From Streptomyces sp. NRRL WC-3626 (lineage in GTDB: Bacteria > Actinomycetota > Actinomycetes > Streptomycetales > Streptomycetaceae): 64,000 bases of DNA. The position numbers were made by a program, and so were the translations under genes. Every line of letters begins with the position of its first letter. The first letter of the stretch is position 1. The notes beneath the pieces were generated by a model. The model made no database searches, was not told where the DNA came from, and was given only the letters and a program-made list of their open reading frames with translations. Positions 52,312 to 62,012 of this stretch are shown here, piece by piece. The stretch spans positions 1-64,000 of the forward strand of contig NZ_JOCA01000030.1 of the NCBI RefSeq assembly GCF_000718785.1, written 5' to 3'.

Positions 52312-52977
52312 ATGACCGCCACCGCTCGCGCCCGGCTCGACGGCGCCCTGCTCTACCTGTGCACCGACGCCCGCAAGCGGCAGGGCGATCTCCCCGAGTT
52401 CCTGGACGCCGTACTGGCGGGCGGGGTCGACATCGTGCAGCTGCGGGACAAGGGCATGGAGGCCGGTGAGGAGCTGGAGCACCTCGCCGTGTTCGCCGAC
52501 GCCTGCGCCCGGCACGGCAAGCTGCTCGCGGTCAACGACCGCGCGGACGTCGCCCACGCCGCCCGCGCCGGCGTCCTCCACCTCGGCCAGGGCGACCTGC
52601 CCGTCCCCGCCGCCCGCGCGATCCTCGGCGACGACATCCTGATCGGCCGCTCCACCCACGCCGAGTCCGAGGCCGCCGCCGCGGCCGTCCAGCCCGGCGT
52701 GGACTACTTCTGCACCGGCCCCTGCTGGCCCACCCCCACCAAGCCCGGCCGCCACGCCCCCGGCCTGGACCTCGTCCGGTACACCGCCGCCCTCGACGCC
52801 GCGCGCCCCTGGTTCGCCATCGGCGGCATCGACCTCGGCAACCTCGACGAGGTGCTCGACGCCGGCGCCCGCCGGGTCGTCGTCGTACGGGCCGTCACCG
52901 AGGCGGACGACCCCGGCGCGGCGGCGGCCGAGTTCGCCAAGAGGCTGCGGCAGGCGGCGCCCGCGGACGAGGGGTGA
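52312..52977 (+). CDS. thiE: Thiamine-phosphate synthase
   Basis: A 221-residue TIM-barrel enzyme that couples the thiazole and pyrimidine halves into thiamine phosphate. Motifs are [29 protein letters not shown] (pyrophosphate-binding), [26 protein letters not shown] and [17 protein letters not shown], with IGGI in the C-terminal half. All are typical. ATG 52312 lies just after the short GGGGGACCC. It is 3.9 kb from thiOSG and is not preceded by a recognisable THI-box. So its regulation differs from that of the thiazole genes. Confidence 0.93.
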   Translation: MTATARARLDGALLYLCTDARKRQGDLPEFLDAVLAGGVDIVQLRDKGMEAGEELEHLAVFADACARHGKLLAVNDRADVAHAARAGVLHLGQGDLPVPAARAILGDDILIGRSTHAESEAAAAAVQPGVDYFCTGPCWPTPTKPGRHAPGLDLVRYTAALDAARPWFAIGGIDLGNLDEVLDAGARRVVVVRAVTEADDPGAAAAEFAKRLRQAAPADEG

Positions 52978-52993
52978 CCCCCGCGTCTCAGGT

Positions 52994-53012
52994 TTGTCCA
53001 AGGGGTGGACAA
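52994..53012. promoter_or_regulatory. Palindrome upstream of metF
   Basis: TTGTCCA-AGGGG-TGGACAA: perfect 7-base arms with a five-base centre, about 70 bases upstream of the metF ATG. It may be an operator or a small leader hairpin. No SAM or SAH riboswitch is recognised in this 105-base gap. Confidence 0.5.
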
Positions 53013-53073
53013 CAAGTCGGCATTTCAGACAAATATCCCGCATCCGGTTGGGGGACCGCCGCCCCCTGGCTAA

Positions 53074-54006
<933 letters not shown>

Positions 54007-54062
54007 ACCGGTCGCACGGATATACGACACACTGCGTAGCGACCACTGGGAGAGGGGCGTAC

Positions 54063-55010
54063 ATGGGCTGGACGGTCCTCTACATCGCGTTCGGCATCGT
54101 CGCGCTGTGGTTGCTCGGTGAGGTGCTGCTGCAGTACAAGGCACGGTTGCGCTGGCGGCTGCTCGCCTTCGGCGGCTTCCTCGGTGTCGTGCTCGGTGTG
54201 CTGATCCCGTCCGTCGTCGTCATCGGACTGGGCGCCGCGGCCTTCGCCGTCGGCCAGACCTACGTCACGCTGTCGTTCCGCCGCGGCTTCGCGGCCGGCT
54301 GGGCGGTCAACGCGCCGATGCTCGCCGCCGCCAAGGGCCGCCGGGGCGACCGCGGACGCGAGGAGCCGACCCTGGAGGTCTCCGACCTGGAGCCGTCCGG
54401 CGGCGGCCACGGCGACGACGACCACCGCGAGCGGGCCGCCTACCGCGCGGACGACGACTACGACCGCGACGACGTGTTCACCCCCGCCGCACGCCCCGAC
54501 CAGCCCGCGGACGCCGAGAGCACCGCCGTCTACGAGCCGCAGCCCATGCCCGACGACACCGGCTCCTACGGCGTCTACGGCGGCGAGCACGGCTACGCGG
54601 CGCCCTCCCAGGACCAGTACGCGGCGACCGCCCAGGGCGCCGACCCGAACTACGCCTACGACTACTCCGGTTACGGCCAGCAGCAGGGCTACGACACCAC
54701 GGGCCAGCAGCAGTACGCGGCCTACTCCGACCCGTACACCGACAACACGGCCTACGGGAACACCTCGTACGACACCGGCTACACCGACCAGCAGCAGTAC
54801 GCCCAGCAGGGCTACACCCAGGACCCGTACGCCCAGCAGGGCTACGGCGGCGGCGAGACCCCGGCCGGCGGCCTCTGGGTCCCGCAGCAGCGCGGCGCCG
54901 ACGACGGGTACGGCGGTGAACTCCCGCCGGAGCAGCAGCAGTACCCCTACCAGGGCGACGGACAGACGCACGGCAACGGCACCGGGTACGACGAGCAGTA
55001 CCGCTACTGA
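54063..55010 (+). CDS. Membrane protein with Tyr/Gln-rich low-complexity tail
   Basis: A 315-residue protein. The N-terminus has two hydrophobic segments (about 3-20 and 34-68, containing FGGFLGVVLGVLIPSVVVIG), followed by a basic stretch (RRGFAAGWAVNAPML). From about 150 onwards the sequence is dominated by Tyr, Gln, Gly and Asp, with repeated QQYA, GYDT, QQGY and YAQQGY units. Such regions are intrinsically disordered and can drive self-association. I do not recognise a function; in S. coelicolor it would be around SCO2102. ATG 54063 after GGAGAGGGGCG is well supported. It stands between metF and a convergent oxidase gene. Confidence 0.86.
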   Translation: MGWTVLYIAFGIVALWLLGEVLLQYKARLRWRLLAFGGFLGVVLGVLIPSVVVIGLGAAAFAVGQTYVTLSFRRGFAAGWAVNAPMLAAAKGRRGDRGREEPTLEVSDLEPSGGGHGDDDHRERAAYRADDDYDRDDVFTPAARPDQPADAESTAVYEPQPMPDDTGSYGVYGGEHGYAAPSQDQYAATAQGADPNYAYDYSGYGQQQGYDTTGQQQYAAYSDPYTDNTAYGNTSYDTGYTDQQQYAQQGYTQDPYAQQGYGGGETPAGGLWVPQQRGADDGYGGELPPEQQQYPYQGDGQTHGNGTGYDEQYRY

Positions 55011-55016
55011 GCGCGG

Positions 55017-56531
55017 TCACTGCGACCCGCGGAACTCCGGCCCCTCCACGATCAGTCCGGCGACCAGCGCCCCCGACATCCCGGCGTGCGGAAGCCCGCC
55101 GCCGGGATGCGACCAGCCCCCCACGCGGTAGAGCCCCGGCAGCGCGGTGACGTTGGCCGGGCGCAGGAACCCGATGCCGCCCCCCGCCAGGGACGGGGCG
55201 GGGACGCCCCCGAACTCGGCGCCCGTCTCCTCGTCGGCGTGGTCGGGCGTGTACACCTCCCGCCACAGGACGCGCTCGCGCAGGCCGGGAAGGGCCCGTT
55301 CGGCCGCCTGGACGACCAGGTCCGCGTACCGCTCGTCGAGGTCGCCCTCACCCCACTGCGCGTCCGACGGCACCACGGCGGACACCACCACGGACTCGTG
55401 CTCCGCGTCGGGGCGCAGGGCGGGGTCGTCCGGCCGCAGCAAGGTCACCGTGGGTGGTGCCGGGGTGTCGGTACCGACGGTGAGGAAGTCCAGCTCGGCC
55501 TCGCGGCCGGGGGTGTGCACGACCGTGCGGTGCGGCGCGTCCGGCTCGCGCGGACCGCGCAGCGCCAGCAGCACGCCGAACCGTCCGGGAGGCGCCCATT
55601 CCCCGCCGACCTCGGGCCGCACATCCCCGTCGTCGTACAGCGGGTGCTCGGCCAGGAAATCCAGCCGGTGGTGGTCCACGCCCGCCACCACATGGTCCGC
55701 CCCGGCCACCACGCCGTCGCGGAAGCCGACGCCCGCCGCCCGGCCGTCCTTCTCCACGATCCGTACGACCTCGGCACCGAAGACGAACTCGACCCTGCGG
55801 GCCAGACACCGCTCGTACACCGCCCGCGCCAGCTCCCGCATGCCGCCGCGCACGTACCAGAGCCCGAAGGCGTGCTCCATGTACGGCAGCACCGCCGCGC
55901 TCGCCGGGGTCCGGCGCGGATCGAGGCCGTACGCGAGCGCGTGGCTCTCCAGCAGGGCGGTCAGCCGGGGATCGCGCAGCTCCCACGCGCCGACCTCGGC
56001 GAGCGTGCCCGCCCTGCGTGTGCGCAGCAGCTTCCTGTGGGGGACCGCCGGATACGGCTCACGCTCGGCCAGCGTCCGCCAGTTGGGCCACAGCGGCTCC
56101 TCCAGCAGCGGCCGGCGCGTGCGGTCCCAGGCCTCCCGGGCCCGGACCAGGAAGTCGCCCCAGCGCCTGGCCGGCTCCGCCCCGAGGGCCGTCTCCAGGG
56201 CGGCGACGACACCCGCGCGGGAGGCGTTCGGCAGCGACACGCGGGTGCCGTCCGCGAACACGTGGTGCGACGACGGGTCGACCTGGACCAGCTCGACACA
56301 CTCCTCCAGCGGCTCCCTGCCCGTCTTCACGAACAGGTCCCGGTAGACCGCCGGCAACGGCAGCAGACCCGGACCGGTGTCGAAGGCGAACCCGTCCCGC
56401 TCCAGCCGGCGCACCGCACCGCCGTACGTGTCCGTCCGCTCGTACACCGTCACCCGGTGGCCCGCGACGGCCAGCCGGGCGGCGGCCGCCATCGCGCCCA
56501 TCCCGGCGCCGATCACCGCAATCCGTGCCAT
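55017..56531 (-). CDS. FAD-dependent phytoene-desaturase-like oxidase
   Basis: A 504-residue amine oxidase/CrtI-type flavoprotein. The dinucleotide-binding motif is IAVIGAGMGAMAAAARLAVAGHRVTVYE at the N-terminus, continued by TYGGAVRRLERDGFAFDTGPG. The C-terminal motif LPGLYRVGGWSHPGGGLPHAGMSGALVAG is the conserved FAD-contacting end of carotenoid desaturases. GTG is not needed: ATG 56531 begins the motif directly. No other carotenoid genes (crtB, crtE) are in the window, so a carotenoid or isoprenoid role is only a suggestion. The gene is convergent with the low-complexity protein gene (six bases apart). Confidence 0.88.
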   Translation of the reverse strand: MARIAVIGAGMGAMAAAARLAVAGHRVTVYERTDTYGGAVRRLERDGFAFDTGPGLLPLPAVYRDLFVKTGREPLEECVELVQVDPSSHHVFADGTRVSLPNASRAGVVAALETALGAEPARRWGDFLVRAREAWDRTRRPLLEEPLWPNWRTLAEREPYPAVPHRKLLRTRRAGTLAEVGAWELRDPRLTALLESHALAYGLDPRRTPASAAVLPYMEHAFGLWYVRGGMRELARAVYERCLARRVEFVFGAEVVRIVEKDGRAAGVGFRDGVVAGADHVVAGVDHHRLDFLAEHPLYDDGDVRPEVGGEWAPPGRFGVLLALRGPREPDAPHRTVVHTPGREAELDFLTVGTDTPAPPTVTLLRPDDPALRPDAEHESVVVSAVVPSDAQWGEGDLDERYADLVVQAAERALPGLRERVLWREVYTPDHADEETGAEFGGVPAPSLAGGGIGFLRPANVTALPGLYRVGGWSHPGGGLPHAGMSGALVAGLIVEGPEFRGSQ

Positions 56532-56963
56532 GCCAGGGACTTTATCCGCCGCCACCGACAACCCGTATCCGAGTACCGGAGCCCCCGTCCCGTGCCCCAG
56601 GCGGCGGCGCGGGGGTGTGGGCGCGCGTGCGCAGCAGTGAGTACCCGTACCTAGTGGGCGAGTTGAGTACGCGCGCGGATGGGGGCCGACCTGCGGGAAC
56701 GAGAGAGTGGAGCCCACGGAGAGGGGCTCGGCTCCCGGAACCGGCGACACGGGGCGCCGGAACGGCAGGGGCCCGCGATCCGCTCCTTCCGCCGGCACCG
56801 TCGGCGGGAGCGAGGCACGGGGGAACCCGGGGGCGACCGCGACGGGGGTCCGCGGGGGAGGTACGGGGGACGTACGGGGGAATGCGGAAGGCGCCGGTCC
56901 GGCCGGTGGCCCGCGGGGGACGCGGCCACCACCGAACCGGCGCCTTTCGTACGCCGTCGAGCG
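56532..56963. other. 432-base gap with GTACGGGGGA repeats
   Basis: No gene is supported between the oxidase start (56531, minus) and the TetR stop (56964, minus). Repeated GTACGGGGGA/GACGTACGGG units lie at 56858-56882 next to the terminator. It should carry the oxidase promoter. Confidence 0.5.
56887..56946 (-). terminator. Hairpin terminator after the TetR gene
   Basis: AAGGCGCCGGT (56888-56898) pairs with ACCGGCGCCTT shifted by one unpaired A at 56932-56946, and the inner GGCCGGTGGCC / GGCCACC region extends it. On the minus strand it lies 17 bases after the TetR stop. Confidence 0.7.
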
Positions 56964-57593
56964 TCAGCGGTGGCCGCCGGCCCTGCCCTGCAGCAGCCGG
57001 GACAGCGCCGCGTGCACCTCGTCCAGGGAGCGTTCCGGCTGGAACGACTGCCAGTCCAGCGCCGCCACCAGCACCATGCCGACCAGCGCCGCCGCCGTCA
57101 GCGGGACGTCGATCTCCTCGCTGAACTCGCCGTTCGCCACGCCCTCGCGCAGCACGTCCTCGACCACCGCCACCGCCTGCTGCCGCACCACCAGCAGCGT
57201 GGACTGCCACGCCCGGTTGGTGCGCCACAGCTCGGCCACGTACAGCTGGGTGAAGGCCGGGTAGCGGTCGATGAAGACGAGCCCCGCGCGGATCATCGCG
57301 TCCAGGGCGTCGACCCGGCTGCCGCCCTCGCGCGCGGTCCGCTCGGCCGCCTCCCGCAGCGAGGCGGTCAGCAGGCCGACCCCGTGCCGCAGCAGCTCCT
57401 CGAAGAGGACCGACTTGCTCGCGAAGTTGTAGTAGACCGTGCCCTTCGCGACCCCCGCGCGCTCGGCGATCTCGTCCACGGTGGTGGCGGAGAAGCCCTG
57501 TTCGGCGATGAGGGTGACGGCCGCCTCGTAGAGCTTCTGCCGGGTGGCCTCGCGGCGGGCACTGCCGCCCGGCGTGGTGCTGCTGCTTTCCAT
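56964..57593 (-). CDS. TetR-family regulator
   Basis: A 209-residue repressor. The N-terminal helix-turn-helix (RQKLYEAAVTLIAEQGFSATT, DEIAERAGVAKGTVYYNFASK) is complete. The C-terminal part forms a helical ligand-binding domain. ATG 57593 follows the YhgE-like gene by 35 bases, making it the last gene of a three-gene minus-strand operon with an ABC ATPase-like protein and a YhgE/Pip-type membrane protein. It is likely to repress its own operon through the palindrome at 60412. Inducer unknown. Confidence 0.93.
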   Translation of the reverse strand: MESSSTTPGGSARREATRQKLYEAAVTLIAEQGFSATTVDEIAERAGVAKGTVYYNFASKSVLFEELLRHGVGLLTASLREAAERTAREGGSRVDALDAMIRAGLVFIDRYPAFTQLYVAELWRTNRAWQSTLLVVRQQAVAVVEDVLREGVANGEFSEEIDVPLTAAALVGMVLVAALDWQSFQPERSLDEVHAALSRLLQGRAGGHR

Positions 57594-57628
57594 GGCCCCG
57601 ATTGTCACAGGGCCGCCGGCCCGCCCGT

Positions 57629-59713
57629 TCACAAGGTCAGCTCCGGGTGCAGCCGGTCCATCGTCCACACCTGGCGGCGGCGCGCCGACAGCGCGGTCAG
57701 GGCGAGGGCGCCCGCGGTGAAGGCCGCCAGCACGGCGCACGCCTGCCACACCGGCCCCAGACCCCCGCCCGTGATCAGCCGCCGCAGCGCGTCGACGACA
57801 TGGCTCATCGGCAGGAACGGGTGCAGCGCGTTGAAGAAGCCGGGACTGGTCTGCACGGGGTACGTGCCGCCCGCCGAGGTCAGCTGGAGCATCAGCAGCG
57901 CGAGGACGAGGATCCGGCCGGCCGCGCCGAAGCGCGCGTTCAGCCACTGCACGATCGCCGCGAAGCACGCGGTCACCAGGAACAGGAAGCCGACCGTCCC
58001 GGCCGCCCGCGCCATCTGCAGCCCGAGCGCCCAGTGCAGCACCGACATCAGCGCCAGCGTCTGCGCCACCCCGATCGCCACCACCGGCAGCCAGCCCGCC
58101 AGCGCGATCCGCCAGGCGGAGGCGCCGGCCGCGAGCGCGCGCCGGTTCATCGGCGCGATCAGCATGTACGCCACCATCGCGCCCACCCACAGCGACAGCG
58201 GGATGAAGTACGGGGCGAATCCGGTGCCGTAGTCGGGTGCCTTGTGCAGGTCGTGGGAGACCAGCCGGACCGGGTCGGCCATCACCCCGGTGCGCCGGTC
58301 GCGGTCCCGTTCGTCGTAGTCGGGGATCCTTCCGGCGCCCTCGTGCAGACCGCCGGCGAGCTCGCCCGAGCCGTCGACGAGTTTGAGGAGACCGCCGTTC
58401 AGATCGCCCGCGCCGGTCTCCAGCTCGCCGACGCCCTTGTCCAGGTCCGTGGCGCCGGTCTCGGCGGTGCCGAGGCCCTTGGTGAGCTTCTTCGCGCCGG
58501 CGGCGACCTTCGCGGCCCCCGCGTCCAGCTTGTTGATCCTGGTGACGGCGTCATCGAGGTCCTCTGAGAGGTGCGGGGCGCGGGCGGCGAGTGTCCGTGC
58601 CTGCTTCTCCAGGGTGCCGAGATGCCCGTCGAGCTTCTTCAGGTCGTCGCGGTGGCCGGTGACCAGGGCGCCGACGTCCTCGGCGACGGCCGCCGCCCCG
58701 GCCGCCGCGTCCCGGGCCTTCTCCAGGTCCGGGCAGGCGGGGTCGGGCAGCGCGGGCTCCTCGCAGCGCGCGCGGTGGACGCCGTCCATCGTGCCGGACG
58801 CCGCGCGGGCGTCCTTCGCGGCGGCCGGCGCCTCCTCCTCCAGGGCGGTGAGGTCCTCACGAAGCGTCTTGGCCGAGTCGGCGACGAACCGCGCGGTGTC
58901 GCCGATGGCCTTCTCGTTCTTCTCCAGGAACGGACCCGCCTGTGCCGCGGCCGCGTTCACCCGGCCGGCGAGGGCACGCGTGCCGTCCGCGACCTTCCTC
59001 GAACCGTCCTGGAGGTCGCCGGCGCCCTTGTGGAGGCCTTTGAGTCCCTTGGACAGCTTGCCGCTCCCCTCGCGGGCGTCCGTCAGGCCGTCGGCGAGAT
59101 CCTGGGAGCCCTTCTCCGCCTTCCCGATGCCGCCGTTCAGCTTGTCGGCGCCCTCGGCCGCCTTCACCGTCTCGCCGTGCAGATCCGAGAACGAGACGAA
59201 GATCCGGTCCAGGAAGGAACGCGAGGTCTTCGCGGACGCGGCCCGGCGCACCTCGCCGAAGACCGTGCGGGAGATCTGCCCGACGATGTAGTTGTTGGCG
59301 TCGTTCGTCCGCACGCGGAGCGCGCCCGCCTCGGGGGAGTCGCCCGAACTGGAGGCGATACGGCGGCTGAAGTCGGCGGGCACCGTCAGCGACAGGTAGT
59401 ACGTGCCGTCCTCGACACCCCGCCGGGCCTCCTCCGCGCTCACCTCCCGCCAGTCGAAGGTGCCGCTGTCGCGCAGCCCCTCGGCGATGGCGTCCCCGGC
59501 GGTGATCCGCTCCCCGTCGGCGCTCGCCCCCTTGTCGTCGTTCACCAGCGCCACCGGGATCCGGTCCAGCCTGCCGTACGGGTCCCAGAACGACCACAGA
59601 TACAGGGCGCCGTACAGCAGTGGCAGCACCAGCAGGGCGACCAGGGCCGCACGCGGCAGCTTGCCCCGGCCGAAGCGCCGGAGCTCAAGAGCGGCCAGTC
59701 CCGGCGAGCGCAT
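57629..59713 (-). CDS. YhgE/Pip-family ABC-2-type membrane protein
   Basis: A 694-residue protein with one N-terminal helix, a large extracytoplasmic region and five or six C-terminal helices, as in the YhgE/Pip family (phage infection protein, ESX/secretion-associated and MmpL-like exporters). N-terminal ALVNDDKGASADGERITAGD and the repeated KLNGGIGKAEKGSQDLADGL-type heptads (about 195-270 and 400-455) are family hallmarks. The C-terminal SVLHWALGLQM and QLTSAGGTYPVQTSPGFFNALHPFLPM are the permease-like part. It starts ATG 59713, overlapping the ABC ATPase stop by 29 bases. Substrate unknown; drug or polyketide efflux is plausible given TetR control. Confidence 0.9.
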   Translation of the reverse strand: MRSPGLAALELRRFGRGKLPRAALVALLVLPLLYGALYLWSFWDPYGRLDRIPVALVNDDKGASADGERITAGDAIAEGLRDSGTFDWREVSAEEARRGVEDGTYYLSLTVPADFSRRIASSSGDSPEAGALRVRTNDANNYIVGQISRTVFGEVRRAASAKTSRSFLDRIFVSFSDLHGETVKAAEGADKLNGGIGKAEKGSQDLADGLTDAREGSGKLSKGLKGLHKGAGDLQDGSRKVADGTRALAGRVNAAAAQAGPFLEKNEKAIGDTARFVADSAKTLREDLTALEEEAPAAAKDARAASGTMDGVHRARCEEPALPDPACPDLEKARDAAAGAAAVAEDVGALVTGHRDDLKKLDGHLGTLEKQARTLAARAPHLSEDLDDAVTRINKLDAGAAKVAAGAKKLTKGLGTAETGATDLDKGVGELETGAGDLNGGLLKLVDGSGELAGGLHEGAGRIPDYDERDRDRRTGVMADPVRLVSHDLHKAPDYGTGFAPYFIPLSLWVGAMVAYMLIAPMNRRALAAGASAWRIALAGWLPVVAIGVAQTLALMSVLHWALGLQMARAAGTVGFLFLVTACFAAIVQWLNARFGAAGRILVLALLMLQLTSAGGTYPVQTSPGFFNALHPFLPMSHVVDALRRLITGGGLGPVWQACAVLAAFTAGALALTALSARRRQVWTMDRLHPELTL

Positions 59714-60398
59714 CGGCCGCCGCCTCCTTCGTGTCGTCGTGCGTGCCGGCTGTGGTGCGGACGACCACCGCGCCGCGCGGTGCCTCGCCGAACACCGCCA
59801 GCACGGTGGTGCCGGCCTCGGTGACGGACTCCAGCAGACGGCGGACGTCGTCCCGTTCGGCCGGCGAGAGCTTCAGGTCGGTGTCGTCCACGGCGAGCAG
59901 CCGGGGCTGCCCCAGCAGCGCCAGCGCGAGTGACAGCCGCAGCGCCTCCAGCCGCTCCAGATCCCGTACGGCGGTCCGCTCCGCCTTGGGGAGGGAGGCG
60001 AGGTCCAGCCCGACGGTGGCCGCCGCCGTGCCGGCGCACGGACGCGGCGGGCCGCCGAAACGGCGCTGCAGCAGAGCCTGTTCGCGCAGATGCTCGCCGA
60101 CGGTGAGAGCGGGGTCGAGATCGGTCACGCCGCTGACGTGCGCGAGCGCGCTGCGGCGGCGTACGGCGGACATGCGCCTCGGCAGCTCGAACCCACCGAC
60201 CTCGGCCCGGCCCTCCGTGGGCCGCATCCGGCCGGTGAGGGCGAGCAGCAGGCAGGTACGGCCCGACCCGGACGGCCCCTCCACCGCGATCAGCGAGCCG
60301 GGCTCCGCGTCGACCGACACCCCGCGGAACGCCCAGCCCCTCGGGCCCCTGAGGCCGAAGTCGCGGGCGGTGACGGTGAGTCCGGGCGGACCGTCCAC
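59685..60398 (-). CDS. ABC transporter ATP-binding protein-like, partner of YhgE
   Basis: A 237-residue ATP-binding domain. The Walker A motif is VEGPSGSGRTCLLLAL (the usual lysine is Arg: GPSGSGRT). The signature region is changed: DLERLEALRLSLALALLGQPRLLAVDDTDLKLS replaces LSGGQ...DEPT, with Asp-Asp in place of Asp-Glu. So it may bind but not hydrolyse ATP efficiently. GTG 60398 is chosen because the palindromic operator lies just upstream. First gene of the operon ABC-YhgE-TetR. Non-canonical ATPases are common beside YhgE proteins. Confidence 0.82.
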   Translation of the reverse strand: MDGPPGLTVTARDFGLRGPRGWAFRGVSVDAEPGSLIAVEGPSGSGRTCLLLALTGRMRPTEGRAEVGGFELPRRMSAVRRRSALAHVSGVTDLDPALTVGEHLREQALLQRRFGGPPRPCAGTAAATVGLDLASLPKAERTAVRDLERLEALRLSLALALLGQPRLLAVDDTDLKLSPAERDDVRRLLESVTEAGTTVLAVFGEAPRGAVVVRTTAGTHDDTKEAAADALAGTGRS

Positions 60399-60411
60399 GG
60401 TTTCCCCCTGT

Positions 60412-60437
60412 TTTTGAACTGACTGGTCAGTGCAAAA
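60412..60437. promoter_or_regulatory. TetR-type operator at the head of the YhgE operon
   Basis: A 26-base near-palindrome (11 of 13 positions symmetric). The core is ACTGACTGGTCAGT at 60418-60431, flanked by TTTTG on the left and CAAAA on the right. It starts 14 bases upstream of the ATPase GTG and lies in the divergent region with the HEPN-like gene. The operon's own TetR is the obvious candidate binder. TGACTGGTCA-type cores are typical of TetR sites. Confidence 0.78.
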
Positions 60438-60560
60438 ACTAGCCCGAACGCCCGCTCGAAGCAAAAGCCCAGGTCAGAACGGATTGTCAGTGCCATACCT
60501 CACGATGTGCACATACGGCATCTCTTGGAGGTGCTGTCACCAGACGACAGGAGGTTCGTC

Positions 60561-61091
60561 ATGGCCCACTCGTCCGCAGCCGCCGCCCACCGGCGCCGCG
60601 CCACCGGCCCTGCCCCCTCACTGAACGGCCCGGCGAGCGACATCCACCCCGTGCTGCGCCGCGCCACGGCCCCGCCCGCCGCCCTCGACCTGCTCGCCCA
60701 GGCCCGTGCCGGACTCGAAGAGGCCGCCGTCCTCGGCACACCCAACGAGCGCTACGCGACGGCCCACCTCGCCGCCCTGCGCACAGCGGCCGCGGTCCTC
60801 GCGGCCCGAGGCCGCCCGGAATCCTCCCCGCGCGCCCGCGCCAAGATACGCAGCGCCTGGGAAGTCCTCCCCGAGATAGCCCCCGAACTCACCGAATGGA
60901 GCGCCCTGTTCGCCTCGGGCGCCCCTCGCAGAGCCCGAGCGGAGGCGGGAATCCAGGGCGCGGCCACGGTCCGTGACGCGGACGACCTCATGAGAGACGC
61001 GGCGATGTTCCTGCGCCTGGTGGAACGCACCCTGCTCGCGCAACCCGTCCTGCCTTCCCAGGGGCATGGGCAGGGGCGCGGGGCCGAGTAG
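60561..61091 (+). CDS. SAV_6107-type HEPN domain protein
   Basis: A 176-residue helical protein. From about residue 30 it matches the actinobacterial SAV_6107 HEPN family: ALDLLAQARAGLEEAAVLGT, ERYATAHLAALRTAAAVLAARG, and DADDLMRDAAMFLRLVERTLL. HEPN domains often occur in toxins and RNases, but the catalytic RxxxxH motif of RNase HEPNs is not visible here, so nuclease activity is not claimed. ATG 60561 has AGGAGG at seven bases; an earlier start at 60507 lacks one. The gene is divergent from the YhgE operon and may share its operator. Function unknown. Confidence 0.82.
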   Translation: MAHSSAAAAHRRRATGPAPSLNGPASDIHPVLRRATAPPAALDLLAQARAGLEEAAVLGTPNERYATAHLAALRTAAAVLAARGRPESSPRARAKIRSAWEVLPEIAPELTEWSALFASGAPRRARAEAGIQGAATVRDADDLMRDAAMFLRLVERTLLAQPVLPSQGHGQGRGAE

Positions 61092-61204
61092 ATGTGCGGC
61101 GGGGGCGAAATCACAGGGCACAGCCCCACCGCCCCCGAACCGGCCGACCGCAGGCCATAGGGTGGACACCGCCTGATTCCCGCTCGCGCCGAGGAGACAA
61201 CACC

Positions 61205-61975
61205 GTGTCGGACCCGATGCGGCCCCGTGCCGCCCTCCGTACCGCCGTGGTCTGGGAGGTCCTCCAGGACGCCCTGGAACGCCGGGTCAAGGCGACCGGA
61301 CGGCCGGCACTGGACGTCCTCGACACCGGCGGCGGCAGCGGCAACTTCGCCGTACCCCTCGCCCTCCTCGGCCACCGGGTCACCGTCGTCGACCCCAGCC
61401 CCAACGCGCTGTTCGCCCTGGAGCGCCGCGCCGCCGAGGCCGGCGTCGCCGACCGGGTGCGCGGTGTCCAGGGCGACGCGCTCGGCCTCTTCGACGTGGC
61501 CGAGCGCGGCGGCTACGACATCGTGCTCTGCCACGGCGTCCTGGAGTACGTCGACGACCCCGCCGAGGGCGTACGCAACGTGGTGGCCGCCCTGCGCCCC
61601 GACGGCGTCCTCAGCCTGCTCGCCGCGGGCCTCGGCGGCGCCGTGCTGGCCCGAGCCCTCGCCGGGCACTTCACGGAGGCCAGGCAGGCCCTCGACGACC
61701 CGAACGGCCGATGGGGCGCCGCCGACCCCGTGCCGCACCGCTTCACCGCCGACCAGCTCACCGCGCTCGTGGAGGGCGCGGGTCTGCGGGTCGGCGCCGT
61801 GCACGGGGTGCGGGTCTTCGCCGACCTCGTCCCCGGCGTGCTCGTCGACACCGAGCCGGGGGCCCTGGAGGCGCTTCTGAAGCTGGAGGCCGCGGCGGCC
61901 GAGTTCGCCGCCTTCCACTCCGTGGCCACCCAACTTCACGTGCTCGGTGAGACGCGGGAGACCCCGGGGGTCTGA
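61205..61975 (+). CDS. SAM-dependent methyltransferase
   Basis: A 256-residue class I methyltransferase. The glycine-rich SAM motif is LDVLDTGGGSGNFAVPLALLG, followed by the acidic loop VTVVDPSPNALFALE and YDIVLCHGVLEYVDD. The second half (TADQLTALVEGAGLRVGAVHGVRVF) resembles bacterial methyltransferases of the UbiE/SmtA type. GTG 61205 follows GAGGAGAC; a longer frame is weak. It is adjacent to a 24-base palindrome downstream and not clearly linked to neighbours. Substrate unknown. Confidence 0.88.
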   Translation: MSDPMRPRAALRTAVVWEVLQDALERRVKATGRPALDVLDTGGGSGNFAVPLALLGHRVTVVDPSPNALFALERRAAEAGVADRVRGVQGDALGLFDVAERGGYDIVLCHGVLEYVDDPAEGVRNVVAALRPDGVLSLLAAGLGGAVLARALAGHFTEARQALDDPNGRWGAADPVPHRFTADQLTALVEGAGLRVGAVHGVRVFADLVPGVLVDTEPGALEALLKLEAAAAEFAAFHSVATQLHVLGETRETPGV

Positions 61976-61988
61976 GTGGCCGTCCGTG

Positions 61989-62012
61989 ACGCGTCGCTGA
62001 TCAGCGACGCGT
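61989..62012. terminator. Perfect 24-base palindrome after the methyltransferase
   Basis: ACGCGTCGCTGA followed directly by its reverse complement (TCAGCGACGCGT), with no loop bases. It begins 14 bases after the stop. As RNA it would form a tight hairpin, so a terminator is likely, but the loop-free symmetry also fits a protein-binding site. Confidence 0.6.
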
